64,000 nucleotides of DNA from Chryseomicrobium palamuruense (GCF_042649045.1 NZ_JBHSEF010000021.1:130771-194770), one strand, 5' to 3'. Positions 50,024-59,073 are shown, numbered from the stretch's first letter. Notes: a model not told the origin generated them from the sequence alone. Made by a program: numbers and translations.

Positions 50024-50659
50024 ATGGAAATCGAACGCCCACGACTCAGCAAGTCCCTCCTCGAGACCAAGTTACGTGCTATTCCGATTGATGAGGATCC
50101 GGAAATTTTGAATGTATCTTTGAAAGATGAAGAGATCATCGAAGCGCATCATCCACGACTACGGATTTCGAATGTGGTTTTTACGAATTGCACGTTTACC
50201 GAAAGCGAATTTATCAAAGCGGACTGGAGCGATGTCCGGTTCGAAAACTGTGACTTGTCCAATGTAACCTTGAAAGATGCGGCACTTCACCGCGTCGAAT
50301 TTATCAATTGCAAGCTGACCGGGATTGACTTTAGTGACGCGACGCTAAAAAACGTGCACTGGGAACAGTCGATGCTTCCGTATGCCCTGTTTGGGGATTG
50401 TAAGATGGAGAATCATGCATTCATTGATTGTGACTTATCATTTGCCTATTTTTATAATTGCGAGTTTAAGCATGTTGCACTTGAACGCTGTCAGCTGAAC
50501 GAGGCCTCGTTTGAAGATACGAAATTGAAAGGTTTGGATTTGAGCACATGTTCATTCGACACGATGAAAGTCTCAATGGATGACTTACGTGGGTGCGAAG
50601 TATCTCCTCATCAAGCCATTCAGTTTGCGAGTTTAATAGGGCTTGTTGTCAAAGATTGA
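50024..50659 (+). CDS. Pentapeptide-repeat protein
   Basis: 211 residues. From about 45 to 185 the chain follows the A(D/N)LXX five-residue rhythm (FTNCTFTESEFIKADWSDVR, FENCDLSNVTLKDAALHRVE), which builds a right-handed quadrilateral beta-helix. Some such proteins (Qnr, MfpA) protect DNA gyrase; others have no known role. The ATG at 50024 follows ATAGGTGATTGTG. Confidence 0.85.
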   Translation: MEIERPRLSKSLLETKLRAIPIDEDPEILNVSLKDEEIIEAHHPRLRISNVVFTNCTFTESEFIKADWSDVRFENCDLSNVTLKDAALHRVEFINCKLTGIDFSDATLKNVHWEQSMLPYALFGDCKMENHAFIDCDLSFAYFYNCEFKHVALERCQLNEASFEDTKLKGLDLSTCSFDTMKVSMDDLRGCEVSPHQAIQFASLIGLVVKD

Positions 50660-50714
50660 AACATCTCGTCACTCTTCTCCGTAGAAGTAGAAAAGACGGA
50701 GAGTCGTTGGCGAC

Positions 50715-50918
50715 ATGGTCATGTTTTTCGTAGTAACCGGACTGATTGGCATTTCCATTTCTGGATATTGCTTAGGAGCTTGGACAGATATTCATCTGCC
50801 ACGAGACAATTCATGGGTGGAAGTCGATCCAGAACGTGCGGGCAAGACAAAGGTCGGTTTGATCTCTGGGGCAATCGGGATGGGGCTGTTAGCAATCGAC
50901 CTGTTAATTTTTCTGTAA
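50715..50918 (+). CDS. Small two-segment membrane protein
   Basis: 67 residues with hydrophobic ends (FFVVTGLIGISISGYCLGAW and GLISGAIGMGLLAIDLLIFL) and a polar loop. Ribosome-binding site GGAG lies somewhat far (about 14 bases). Probably cotranscribed with the pentapeptide gene. Unknown function. Confidence 0.6.
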   Translation: MVMFFVVTGLIGISISGYCLGAWTDIHLPRDNSWVEVDPERAGKTKVGLISGAIGMGLLAIDLLIFL

Positions 50919-50925
50919 TGAAGAA

Positions 50926-50953
50926 GACCCCGAGGAACTCCCCAGGGTCATGG
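50926..50953 (-). terminator. Hairpin between convergent genes
   Basis: GACCCCGAGGAACTCCCCAG GGTC forms a stem with a weak T-run; likely a shared terminator. Confidence 0.55.
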
Positions 50954-50954
50954 T

Positions 50955-51590
50955 TCAGATACGTACATTCTTCCCGCTAAGCACATGCGTGCCTGGCGGT
51001 TTTTCTTTGGCTTGACGAATCATGACCTGCGCAAGTTCACGTGTCGGAAGAGGTCGCTGCGACTTCAGCAGGCCTACTTTGTTAAGTACCGTGATGACTT
51101 TGAGCCCAACTTTCTCTCCTATCCGGTCACTGTCTTTCCGGTCGAGAATCGGTGGCTGCAAAATCGTGAGGGACGGAAATTCAAGTTTCTTTACAGCGAC
51201 TTCGAGCTCACCCTTCATCCGGGAATAGAAGACACGCGACGTTGATGAGGCCCCTGTGGAAGAAACAAGCACGTAGGTTGGAACCCCATTCGTACGTGCT
51301 GCTTCGGTAAATTGATACTGATAGTCGTAGTCGACTTTCCACTGCGCTTCTTTTGTACCCGCTGCTTTGATGGTTGTTCCTAAGCAGGAAAAGAGAACGT
51401 CGCCTGTCACCAATCGGTACCAGTGCTGCGGCCGATCAAAGTCAATGATGTGTGTTTGAAGCTTTTTGTGCCGGAGTGGAAGTTCGCGGCGAACAAAAAT
51501 ATGCACTTCCTCGAACGTTCCATCTTCAAGTAATAGGTCCACCAAATCTCTTCCTGTAGCTCCCGTAGCTCCAATCACTAGGGCTTTCAT
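50955..51590 (-). CDS. NAD(P)H-binding oxidoreductase (HTATIP2/YbjT-like SDR)
   Basis: 211 residues: cofactor loop GATGATGRDLV, then GDVLFSCLGTTIKAAGTKE, VLVSSTGASSTSRVFYSRMKGELE (with Tyr-x3-Lys) and the SLTILQPPILDR segment of the family. The ATG at 51590 follows CGAGGTGAGGGCG. Divergent from the HAD gene with about 100 bases between. Substrate unknown. Confidence 0.82.
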   Translation of the reverse strand: MKALVIGATGATGRDLVDLLLEDGTFEEVHIFVRRELPLRHKKLQTHIIDFDRPQHWYRLVTGDVLFSCLGTTIKAAGTKEAQWKVDYDYQYQFTEAARTNGVPTYVLVSSTGASSTSRVFYSRMKGELEVAVKKLEFPSLTILQPPILDRKDSDRIGEKVGLKVITVLNKVGLLKSQRPLPTRELAQVMIRQAKEKPPGTHVLSGKNVRI

Positions 51591-51693
51591 CGCCCTCACC
51601 TCGTTTTCGTTCATTTTCTTCAGTATACTGTATTGTGCATCCAATTACCGCATGCGAACGTCTTACGTACCATACACCGAGAGGAGAATTTTA

Positions 51694-52368
51694 ATGACCC
51701 ACGCGTTAATTTTTGATATGGACGGCACCCTATTCCGCACCGACCTCATTTTAGAGCCCGCTCTAGAGAGGACGTTTACTTCTTTACGACAACAAAACTT
51801 ATGGGATGGCCCCACCCCAATTGATACCTACCGTGACATCATGGGTGTCCCGCTTCCGATCGTCTGGCAAACTCTCTGCTCCGAGCATCCCCCGGAAGTG
51901 CATGAAGAGAGCAATGCTTATTTTCAGCAAGCGTTGATTGAATTGATTGAAGAAGGCAGTGGTCAGCTGTATGATGACGTATTACCGACTCTCGCAGTTC
52001 TCTCGGAAACCTACCCGATCTACATAGCAAGCAATGGACAAACAGCGTACTTACAAGCCATTGTGAACCATTACGAACTAGACCGCTACGTCAAACAGAC
52101 CTACAGCATTGACCTCATCGCATCCGGAAACAAAACCGAGCTCGCGCGCCGGGTACTCGATGACCACCATCATACGGTAGGTTTCGTTATCGGCGACCGT
52201 TCATCTGATATCCGGGCTGCTAAAGATAACGAGCTTACAGCAGTTGGTGTCCGCTTTGATTTTGCGCAGGAGGAAGAACTGGCAATGGCCGATGTGGTGA
52301 TTGATCAGTTTGGGGAGTTACCTGAGGTTCTTGAAAAGTTTAGAGAAAAGCAGAAAACCAGCCGTTGA
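51694..52368 (+). CDS. HAD-superfamily hydrolase
   Basis: 224 residues with all HAD motifs: DMDGTLFRTD (nucleophile Asp), IYIASNGQ (Ser/Thr motif II), the Lys in SGNKTELA and GDRSSDIRAA (motif IV acidic pair). Phosphoglycolate-phosphatase-like. The ATG at 51694 follows GAGAGGAGAATTTTA; the long upstream frame overlaps the divergent gene and is rejected. Substrate unknown. Confidence 0.88.
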   Translation: MTHALIFDMDGTLFRTDLILEPALERTFTSLRQQNLWDGPTPIDTYRDIMGVPLPIVWQTLCSEHPPEVHEESNAYFQQALIELIEEGSGQLYDDVLPTLAVLSETYPIYIASNGQTAYLQAIVNHYELDRYVKQTYSIDLIASGNKTELARRVLDDHHHTVGFVIGDRSSDIRAAKDNELTAVGVRFDFAQEEELAMADVVIDQFGELPEVLEKFREKQKTSR

Positions 52369-52384
52369 GAGACTGGTTTTTTGC
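52354..52384 (+). terminator. Terminator overlapping the end of the HAD gene
   Basis: AAAACCAGCCGTT...AGACTGGTTTTTTG, a stem spanning the stop codon followed by six Ts. Confidence 0.82.
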
Positions 52385-52413
52385 ATCTTGTATTTAGTTG
52401 TAGATATAAGAAT

Positions 52414-52632
52414 TTATTTCGTCACACGTTGCTTCTTAGAGTATAGATAAATACCAGCGACAAGGGCGACGAGCAGGACGATTACAACGATAGAACCTAA
52501 TGTGTTATCAGGACCAAAAATAGTAGTCAGTGCTGCGTCAAATCCAGGTACGCCTGCTGCACGAAGAAATGGAATGATGACGGCTGCGACTAGAAAACCG
52601 GCGAAAAAGTAAAGCGTGGTTTTCTTTGACAT
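52414..52632 (-). CDS. Small membrane protein (72 residues)
   Basis: The ATG at 52632 follows AAGGGGGAAATTTAT. Two membrane segments (TLYFFAGFLVAAVIIPFLRA and GSIVVIVLLVALVAGIYLYS) and a basic end (KKQRVTK). Unrecognised. Confidence 0.65.
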   Translation of the reverse strand: MSKKTTLYFFAGFLVAAVIIPFLRAAGVPGFDAALTTIFGPDNTLGSIVVIVLLVALVAGIYLYSKKQRVTK

Positions 52633-52768
52633 ATAAATTTCCCCCTTAGTTTGATTCTTACTTACTTTACGATTGCAATGTCCAATAGTTCCCTTTTCAA
52701 GGGTATTATTGAAAACAATGGTTACTCTAAGTGTAACACGATATTTATGAAGCTGACAGACTTCTTTG

Positions 52769-53015
52769 GAAGTGGGGCAGATCTTTCTAGCAAGGGCTTG
52801 GGACGCTAAGGTTTTAGAGGAGTCCGGGTGTTTCGTTTCCATAATACGAGTTTGACTGACAAATCGGATTCTCTGGTAGATGAAAGCTCCATTTTGTCAC
52901 GACAAAGCAGAGTTTTGTTACGTGAAATGCTCTCGCTGTAGCATGAACGCCCGCTCACCAACCTCGAGCACTTCCACGCCACCCAAAAACGCCCACCCGC
53001 AAGCGGATGGACGTC
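52769..53015 (-). repeat. Composite intergenic element, copy 4
   Basis: On the minus strand a G-rich stretch with GTGAGCGGGCGTTC (about 53015-52940) is followed by 21-bp units whose TTT ends recur at 52925, 52904 and 52883. Then GGAAACGAAACACCC and the tail (52800-52769) beginning CAAGCCCTTGCTAGAAAG follow. The tail is identical to copy 1 at 31 of 32 positions. Confidence 0.85.
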
Positions 53016-53026
53016 CTATTCTTTAT

Positions 53027-53470
53027 TTACTTCGCACGCTTAAGTTTCACATGCAGAACAATCAATAAAATGTTGATCAGCGTAAATGCGGTTAATGCCA
53101 AAAACGGGATGGTGACAAACCCAAACCAGTTGATGTACTGGATGTTACACGGAACGCCCTGGACACATGGTTTAATGTCCGCGAAACCCGGCACCTTCTG
53201 CACCAGATAGTGATACAGCGAAATCGCTCCACCAATCAACGTCAGCGGCAAGATGTACAGACGCATCCGGACATCGTTTGTGAAGGCTGCGATGCCAAGT
53301 AAAATCGTTAAAGGATACATAAAGATGCGCTGAATCCAGCACAACTGACACGGCACAAACTCCCGAATCTCACTAAAATATAGACTGCCAAGCGTCGCAA
53401 CTAAAGCAATTACCCACGCGAAATACAGAGCATAGCTCTCGATAAACGAACGAGGTTTCTGGTTAGTCAT
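53027..53470 (-). CDS. bdbC: Disulphide-bond formation protein BdbC (DsbB-like)
   Basis: The 147-residue four-helix membrane protein reoxidises BdbD using quinone. The first periplasm-like loop has CQLC and the second has CVQGVPC, the two redox pairs of DsbB-type enzymes. The ATG at 53470 overlaps the bdbD end by eight bases. Confidence 0.93.
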   Translation of the reverse strand: MTNQKPRSFIESYALYFAWVIALVATLGSLYFSEIREFVPCQLCWIQRIFMYPLTILLGIAAFTNDVRMRLYILPLTLIGGAISLYHYLVQKVPGFADIKPCVQGVPCNIQYINWFGFVTIPFLALTAFTLINILLIVLHVKLKRAK

Positions 53471-54155
53471 TGCCCGCCTGTCCTTCCTCAATCAACTTTG
53501 CAATCAATTCATAGTCAAACGGATCCTCTAAAAACACCCCATTCACATAAATCGTCGGTGTAAACGGAACGCCAAACTCCTCAACGAGTTCCGCATCACG
53601 ACCAACAGCTTGAACAATAGCTGATTCTTGTGTCGTCATATCCGTCTTCATCTTCTCGATATCGACGCCAGGCGCTGTTGCTTCCACAATTTCAACCATT
53701 TTATCGATGGTCACCCACGGCTCATCATGCTGTTGGGCTGCAGGCTGTGCGTCGTAGACGGCTTTATTGAATGCCCAGAAATTCTCCGGATCTTGCTCGA
53801 ATACGGATTCAGACGCAAGGGATGCAATCACTGACTCTTCCCCGTGAAATAGCACATTGATATAGCTCAAGTTCGCTTTTCCTGTGTCAATGAACTCTTC
53901 CACGAGTTGAGGATAGACCGTCTCACCCCACTGCTTACATGATGGGCATTTGTAATCGCCGAACTCCACGATCTGCACAGGGGCCTCTACGTCACCTAAC
54001 ATCGGCTGCCCCTCTACTGGCGGATACACGCGTTCAGACTCTTGTGGTACGTCCGCTACCGTCGTTCCGGTGTCACGGTTCATATATAGAACAATTCCTA
54101 CGATGACTACGGCTATAGCGAGTGTCGCAAGAATGATTTTTTGATTTGTCTTCAT
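53463..54155 (-). CDS. bdbD: Thiol-disulphide oxidoreductase BdbD (DsbA-like)
   Basis: 230 residues: N-terminal membrane anchor (IILATLAIAVVIVGIVLYM), then a thioredoxin fold with the active site CPSC in FGDYKCPSCKQWG, a helical insertion and the cis-Pro segment GVPFTPTIYVNG. It introduces disulphides into exported proteins and is recycled by BdbC encoded next. The ATG at 54155 follows GGAGGAAATTCAG. Confidence 0.93.
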   Translation of the reverse strand: MKTNQKIILATLAIAVVIVGIVLYMNRDTGTTVADVPQESERVYPPVEGQPMLGDVEAPVQIVEFGDYKCPSCKQWGETVYPQLVEEFIDTGKANLSYINVLFHGEESVIASLASESVFEQDPENFWAFNKAVYDAQPAAQQHDEPWVTIDKMVEIVEATAPGVDIEKMKTDMTTQESAIVQAVGRDAELVEEFGVPFTPTIYVNGVFLEDPFDYELIAKLIEEGQAGND

Positions 54156-54245
54156 CTGAATTTCCTCCATTTCGGCTAATTGAACTTATTTTATCATAGG
54201 GCGGATGGGTATACTGTAACAAAACCGTGAAACCTTTATGTCCAT

Positions 54246-54274
54246 TTGACAACGGATTGAAGGAACGTTAATCT
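54246..54274 (+). promoter_or_regulatory. Promoter of the ArsR/CzcD operon
   Basis: TTGACA (54246-54251) and TAATCT (54269-54274) are separated by 17 bases, about 40 bases before the regulator start. Confidence 0.6.
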
Positions 54275-54299
54275 ATATGTGAACATATAATCATATATA
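54274..54299 (+). promoter_or_regulatory. Putative ArsR/CzrA operator
   Basis: TATATGTGA and TCATATATA form an inverted repeat with eight bases between (one mismatch), next to the -10 region, the usual place and composition for ArsR-family sites. Confidence 0.65.
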
Positions 54300-54315
54300 A
54301 GATTGAGGTGGACTC

Positions 54316-54621
54316 ATGGCACATCTACACAACGGACTCGATGAAGAAACTCTTTTCATAGTCTCCCAGACCTTTAAAGCACTTGGCGATCCGACCCGCA
54401 TCCGCATCCTGCATCTGCTATGTTCAGGGGAGCATTCGGTCAATGAGATTGCGGAAACCTTAAATCTTACGCAGTCGAGCGTCTCGCACCAACTCCGGTT
54501 CCTCAAGAACTTGCGGCTAGTGAAATTTCGCAGGTCAGGTACCACGCTCTTCTACTCAGAAGACGACGGTCACGTCATGGCCCTACTTCGCCAAGCCATA
54601 GATCACGCGGCCCATCATTAA
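54316..54621 (+). CDS. czrA: ArsR-family metal-responsive repressor (CzrA-like)
   Basis: 101 residues. Winged helix: FKALGDPTRIRILHLL, then HSVNEIAETLNLTQSSVSHQ and the ending HVMALLRQAIDHAAHH. The C-terminal helix has Asp/His residues (D84-like, H-A-x2-H) placed as in the alpha-5 zinc site of CzrA. It is cotranscribed with the CDF efflux gene and probably represses both until zinc or cobalt binds. Confidence 0.88.
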   Translation: MAHLHNGLDEETLFIVSQTFKALGDPTRIRILHLLCSGEHSVNEIAETLNLTQSSVSHQLRFLKNLRLVKFRRSGTTLFYSEDDGHVMALLRQAIDHAAHH

Positions 54622-54633
54622 GGAGGACTTTGT

Positions 54634-55578
54634 ATGGCACACAACCATTCGCATAGCCACGGAGCCAATAAAAAGATACTATGGATCAGTTTTATCATTA
54701 TCACGAGCTACATGGTCGTCGAGGCGATTGGTGGCTTTCTTACGAACAGTCTAGCGCTGCTTTCTGATGCAGGCCATATGCTCAGTGATTCCATCTCGCT
54801 GGGCATCGCGCTCATCGCCTTTACGCTGGGTGAAAAAGCAGCGGACTATAGCAAGACTTACGGCTATAAGCGTTTTGAGATTTTAGCCGCGGTGGTGAAC
54901 GGCGTCACTTTGGTGCTCATCGCCCTCTATATTTTTTACGAAGCCATTGACCGTTTTCAAAATCCACCGGAAGTGGCTTCTGTTGGCATGTTATGGATTG
55001 CTGTCATCGGTTTACTTGTAAATATACTTGTTGCATGGATCATGATGCGTGGGGCGGACGTGAAAGAAAACTTGAATATGCGCGGGGCTTACCTCCACGT
55101 ATTGAGCGACCTACTCGGTTCAGTTGGTGCCATTATCGCTGCACTTCTTATCATTTTCTTTGATTTCGGATGGGCAGACCCACTTGCAAGTGTGATCGTA
55201 GCCGCTTTAGTGCTACGCAGTGGTTACTATGTTGTGAAATCGAGTGTGCACGTTCTAATGGAAGGAACGCCAAGCAATGTTGTGATGGACGAGATCCTTG
55301 CTGTTCTGCAGAAACACCCGTCAATCACGAGCATTCATGACCTTCATATCTGGACGATCACCAGTGGACTCAATGCACTGTCCTGCCATGCAGTGGTGGC
55401 AACCGAGATGACCATCTCGGAAAGTGAGGAAGTGCTTTGTGAGCTGGAACATGACTTATTGCATCTCAATATTCACCACGTCACGATTCAGTTGCAAACC
55501 TCTCGTCCGGAACAGGAAGACTCTATTCTATGCCGTGCGGAAGTGGTTATCGATGCGCACGCTCACCATCATCACTAA
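54634..55578 (+). CDS. czcD: Cation diffusion facilitator CzcD (Zn/Co/Cd efflux)
   Basis: 314 residues with His-rich ends (HNHSHSHG and HAHHHH), six membrane helices and the metal-transport motifs SDAGHMLSDS (helix 2) and HVLSDLLGS (helix 5), then a C-terminal cytosolic domain. Exports divalent metal in exchange for protons. 12 bases after the ArsR gene, ATG after AAGGAGGACTTTGT. Confidence 0.93.
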   Translation: MAHNHSHSHGANKKILWISFIIITSYMVVEAIGGFLTNSLALLSDAGHMLSDSISLGIALIAFTLGEKAADYSKTYGYKRFEILAAVVNGVTLVLIALYIFYEAIDRFQNPPEVASVGMLWIAVIGLLVNILVAWIMMRGADVKENLNMRGAYLHVLSDLLGSVGAIIAALLIIFFDFGWADPLASVIVAALVLRSGYYVVKSSVHVLMEGTPSNVVMDEILAVLQKHPSITSIHDLHIWTITSGLNALSCHAVVATEMTISESEEVLCELEHDLLHLNIHHVTIQLQTSRPEQEDSILCRAEVVIDAHAHHHH

Positions 55579-55617
55579 AAAGAACCTCCTAGTTGCTAAC
55601 GCGAATAGGAGGTTCTT
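55577..55617 (+). terminator. Terminator of the czrA-czcD operon
   Basis: AAGAACCTCCTA and TAGGAGGTTCTT form a 12-bp stem right after the stop codon; the T-run is short. Confidence 0.78.
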
Positions 55618-55679
55618 GCGTTATAGTATAGTTTGCATGGGTTGGCGGTGCGAAGGATACGCACGGTCTGTCCACTCTC

Positions 55680-55692
55680 AACCCCAGGGGTT
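55680..55692 (+). repeat. Solitary half of the nested palindrome
   Basis: AACCCCAGGGGTT lies three bases from the metG stop codon, without the inner hairpin. It fits the 3'-end placement of the full copies. Confidence 0.6.
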
Positions 55693-55695
55693 CAC

Positions 55696-57324
55696 TTATT
55701 CTCCTTTCAACTTCGAAACCTCGTCCTCAATACGCTCCAGCTCAATTCGCTCAAACAGTGGTGTGACATTACGTAAAGTTTTAGGTAGCGTCTCAATTGT
55801 TTCCCATGCATCATAACGAATCCCTGTCATGTCTTCAATCCCTGATGAGCTGAACGGCAGGAAGGGTTTTAAAAGCTGAGCCAAATTTTGAATAGCAAAT
55901 ACACAGGTCGCTAGTGTTTCTTCAGCATGAGGTCCATTACTTTTCACGGCAACCCAGGGCTGTCTTTCATCAAAATAGCGATTCATCGTCCGGACGAATT
56001 GAAAGATCGTTTCGAGTGATTTTTTCAGTTCTGCCGCTTCAATCCCGACCCCCACACTTTTATATAAAAGATTCACTTCTTGAAGAATTCCTGAATCGAT
56101 CGGTCTTTCCGGAACCTGCCCATCAAATGACTTTACAAGAAACTTGAACGTCCGGTTCACGAGATTGCCGTAAGCACCGAGAAGCTCACTATTATGGCTG
56201 TAAATGAATTCGCGCCAGGAAAAGTCGGTATCTCTCGCTTCCGGAGCATTCATCGTCAAAAAATAGCGGATGCTGTCCGGGTGGTAGGTTGCAAGAAGGT
56301 CTGGCACCCACACCGCCCAGTTCTGGCTTGTTGAAATTTTGCGTTTTTCAAGCGTCATGTACTCATTTGACACAATGGCGTAAGGCGGAGCTTCTATCCC
56401 TGCCCCACTAAGAATCGCTGGCCAGATGACGGTATGAAACGGAATGTTGTCTTTTCCATGGACGTAATAACTCTTCGTGTCACGGTTCCAAAATGGCTCA
56501 ATCGGCTTACCTGTCGCTTCGCTCCACTTGCGACTTGCCGTGTAGTACCCCGCCACCGCTTCAATCCACACATAAATCTTTTTGTCTTCAAACCCTTCTA
56601 CCGGAACCGACACGCCGTTTGGCAGGTCCCGCGTCACTGCTCGGTCAAGAAGCCCTTCGCGTAGATAGCGTGAGGTGAGCTGAATGGCATTGTCCCGCCA
56701 CTTCCCGTGCTCACTCTTGTCTTTGACCAGTTTCTCGAGTTCCTGTTGAAACGTGTGAAAAGCAAAGTAAAAATGCTCCGTCTCACGGATTTCAGGTGGT
56801 TGCCCACATAATTTACATTGCTTCTCCAGCAAGTCGAGTGGATCTAAAATCGTGGAACAGGTATCACACTGGTCGCCTCGCGCGCGTGCCCCGCAGACCG
56901 GACAAATCCCTTCCACAAAACGGTCCGGTAAAAATTGCGCATCGTTCACACAATACGCCTGCTCAATCGTTTTTTTGTACAGGTGCCCATTACGCAACAG
57001 ACGCAGGAAGAATTCTTGCACGAACCGGTGGTGATCGGCGTCATCGGTGCGCGTATAAAGATCATATGTGAACCCAAGTCGACGAAACGTCTCGTCGAAC
57101 TCGGTGTGATATTTGTCAGCAATCGCCTTGACCGTAGTTCCTTCTTGATTCGCCCGGATGCTGATTGGTGTGCCGTTGCAATCACTGCCTGAAACATACA
57201 GTACTTCTTCTCCTTTTTGACGGAAATATTGTGCAATCACATCTCCTGGCAAGAGTGCAGCCACGTGTCCGACGTGCAGTGAGCCGTTCGCATACGGCCA
57301 TGCTCCTCCAATAAATACAGCCAT
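55696..57324 (-). CDS. metG: Methionyl-tRNA synthetase, short form without C-terminal tRNA-binding domain
   Basis: Charges tRNA-Met. The 542 residues (ATG at 57324 after AAGGAGGAAGGAAA) show the class I motifs SLHVGH (HIGH) and KRKISTS (KMSKS), and a zinc knuckle of four CxxC-type pairs (CPVC, CDTC, CKLC). Bacillus MetS has about 660 residues with a C-terminal dimer domain; this one lacks it, so it may be a second MetRS of the type found in some Bacillales. A T-box leader controls it. Confidence 0.93.
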   Translation of the reverse strand: MAVFIGGAWPYANGSLHVGHVAALLPGDVIAQYFRQKGEEVLYVSGSDCNGTPISIRANQEGTTVKAIADKYHTEFDETFRRLGFTYDLYTRTDDADHHRFVQEFFLRLLRNGHLYKKTIEQAYCVNDAQFLPDRFVEGICPVCGARARGDQCDTCSTILDPLDLLEKQCKLCGQPPEIRETEHFYFAFHTFQQELEKLVKDKSEHGKWRDNAIQLTSRYLREGLLDRAVTRDLPNGVSVPVEGFEDKKIYVWIEAVAGYYTASRKWSEATGKPIEPFWNRDTKSYYVHGKDNIPFHTVIWPAILSGAGIEAPPYAIVSNEYMTLEKRKISTSQNWAVWVPDLLATYHPDSIRYFLTMNAPEARDTDFSWREFIYSHNSELLGAYGNLVNRTFKFLVKSFDGQVPERPIDSGILQEVNLLYKSVGVGIEAAELKKSLETIFQFVRTMNRYFDERQPWVAVKSNGPHAEETLATCVFAIQNLAQLLKPFLPFSSSGIEDMTGIRYDAWETIETLPKTLRNVTPLFERIELERIEDEVSKLKGE

Positions 57325-57343
57325 TTTCCTTCCTCCTTGTGGG

Positions 57344-57620
57344 CATAAAAAAACGCCCGAATCGAATAATCGATTAGGACGAACGAGTCGTGGTACCACC
57401 TAAATTTACACATAGCTCACACCATGTGCCTCTGCCAGTACGTATGCATACTGCTGCCGTTGTAACGAGTGCGCGTCTCGTCGTAGCCTATCCCTTGGGA
57501 GTCGGTACGCAGCTCAAAGGCCATTTTCCAATCAGCTCATCTGCTTCATTCCCACCATCAGAAGCTCTCTTGAAGATTCCACTGCTTGTACTTTCCTTGT
57601 CATCGCTTTTGTGAGAATAG
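57344..57620 (-). promoter_or_regulatory. T-box riboswitch (methionine) upstream of metG
   Basis: The T-box AGGTGGTACCACG (around 57402-57389) is followed by a terminator stem and TTTTTTT (57352-57346). Upstream lies Stem I, with AAAGTAC (E-loop-like) and an ATG at 57524-57522 after GGAAA as likely specifier codon. Uncharged tRNA-Met would stabilise the antiterminator and raise metG transcription. Confidence 0.88.
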
Positions 57621-57708
57621 AATAGCATCTCTTTCCAAAAAATACAAGAAAAATCAAGTCTTTATGATACACTTAAATTAAACATATTATCCAGTAAAGG
57701 ATGATTGC

Positions 57709-58248
57709 ATGACCACCACACTGACCGTTAAATCATTTAAACATCCGAACCACCTACACTATGAATGGCCCACTACACTTTTACAGGAAACGGACGATTT
57801 CCTTGTAGTTTCTAGCGCAGCTGGAAGACAGTTAAAACATTACACCAAGGGACAAACGTTTACAATCGAACTACCGGCAATTGAAATTTTCTCCAAAACA
57901 GAGTGGTTTACCGCTTCTTTAGATATTCAACAAGGAAGAATTGTATCTGCTTATTGCAACATCGCCAAGCCTAGCCAGAGAATCGGCGATGAAATTCACT
58001 TTGTAGATTTCGATGTCGATTACGTAAAACGGCCTGATCAAGGCTGGACTGTTGTCGATGAAGATGAATTTATTGAAAACAGCAAACGTTACTCATACAC
58101 TCCAGAACTAATTGAACGCGTATACATAGAACTCAGTAAACTCATGCGACGCGTGGAGACCAAGCAATTTCCTTTTAACGAGGGCTTCTTAGAATCGGTC
58201 CCGTCACAACATGTCGTCTCTTTTATGCAAAATGATGTTCAAGGATAG
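57709..58248 (+). CDS. DUF402 protein (nucleoside di-/triphosphatase-like)
   Basis: 179 residues. HLHYEWPTTLLQETDDFLVV starts the DUF402 beta-barrel; conserved acidic residues follow in FVDFDVDYVKRPDQGWTVVD and EDEFIENSKRYSYTPEL. Firmicute members of this size (Ntdp/YtqA type) hydrolyse nucleoside phosphates with divalent metal. ATG after AAAGGATGATTGC. Confidence 0.82.
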   Translation: MTTTLTVKSFKHPNHLHYEWPTTLLQETDDFLVVSSAAGRQLKHYTKGQTFTIELPAIEIFSKTEWFTASLDIQQGRIVSAYCNIAKPSQRIGDEIHFVDFDVDYVKRPDQGWTVVDEDEFIENSKRYSYTPELIERVYIELSKLMRRVETKQFPFNEGFLESVPSQHVVSFMQNDVQG

Positions 58249-58316
58249 ACAAATGCTAGCAATGATAAACACCAGGCTGTGCAGAGTTCAATTCGTTATA
58301 AATGGAGGGCTTTTCA

Positions 58317-58601
58317 ATGAATAAACGTCTAGTAATCATCGTCTGGATAGGATTTCTCCTTCTGCTTTTTGGAGTGACGATTCCTAAGATGGAAAACTTT
58401 ATCCAGTATAGTGAATCTGTAGCAGGTGTACCTACACCTGAAGACGTCACGATTGAGCACTACAATTTCTTTTTATTCTCAACGTATACTCCGTTCGTCC
58501 ATGATGAATATGGGATCACTCACCTTGGCACGCTCGGCCAGTTCTTCCCGATATCTGAAGGACAATTTGATCAACCCTTCTGGTTGGAATGGTTGAGGTA
58601 A
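58317..58601 (+). CDS. Membrane-anchored hypothetical protein (94 residues)
   Basis: One N-terminal membrane helix (LVIIVWIGFLLLLFGVTIP) and an extracytoplasmic tail. The ATG at 58317 follows GGAGGGCTTTTCA. Unknown function. The palindrome R4 begins eight bases after its stop. Confidence 0.6.
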   Translation: MNKRLVIIVWIGFLLLLFGVTIPKMENFIQYSESVAGVPTPEDVTIEHYNFFLFSTYTPFVHDEYGITHLGTLGQFFPISEGQFDQPFWLEWLR

Positions 58602-58609
58602 AATTAATG

Positions 58610-58667
58610 AACCCCAGGGCTTGTTCCATTATCAAGTTTACTTGGCTTTTGGTAGAACCCCTGGGGT
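58610..58667 (+). repeat. Nested palindromic repeat, copy 4 (R4)
   Basis: AACCCCAGGGCTTG and GAACCCCTGGGGTT enclose TCAAGTTTACTTGG. It sits between two convergent stop codons, 8 and 13 bases away. Confidence 0.86.
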
Positions 58668-58680
58668 TGTATCTTCCATT

Positions 58681-59073
58681 TCATCCTTCCACTAAAGCCA
58701 AATATGCCACCCACTCTCCATTGCTCTCAACTAAAAGGACATCTCCTCTTTCCTGAGCGGAATAAAGTGGGGTACCTAATGGCAGCAGATTCGCTGCACC
58801 ATCCGTAAATTCGTCTGCCTCATTCGTTTGTTTCGTCGTCCTGCCGATCTCGTCTTCTGGTGTTAGTTCTAGTTCTTCTACCCATTCCACTCCCGCCACG
58901 TATACGAGTCCTTCCCACTGAATCACATCCGGATTTTCATATAGACGGAAGACTTCCTCTGCATCAGGATTGGAAGTGGAATGAGTCGTCGTAGGTGTTG
59001 TAAACTCATTTGAGCAGGCAGATAGTAGCATGAGTATAGATAAAATGCTTAGCCGTAAAATACAACGTTTCAT
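58681..59073 (-). CDS. Lipoprotein of unknown function
   Basis: 130 residues with lipobox LLSAC (Cys20), followed by a Thr/Ser-rich linker and a small domain (VIQWEGLVYVAGVEWVEELE). Some distant likeness to DUF3221-type lipoproteins, not certain. Monocistronic. Confidence 0.72.
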   Translation of the reverse strand: MKRCILRLSILSILMLLSACSNEFTTPTTTHSTSNPDAEEVFRLYENPDVIQWEGLVYVAGVEWVEELELTPEDEIGRTTKQTNEADEFTDGAANLLPLGTPLYSAQERGDVLLVESNGEWVAYLALVEG

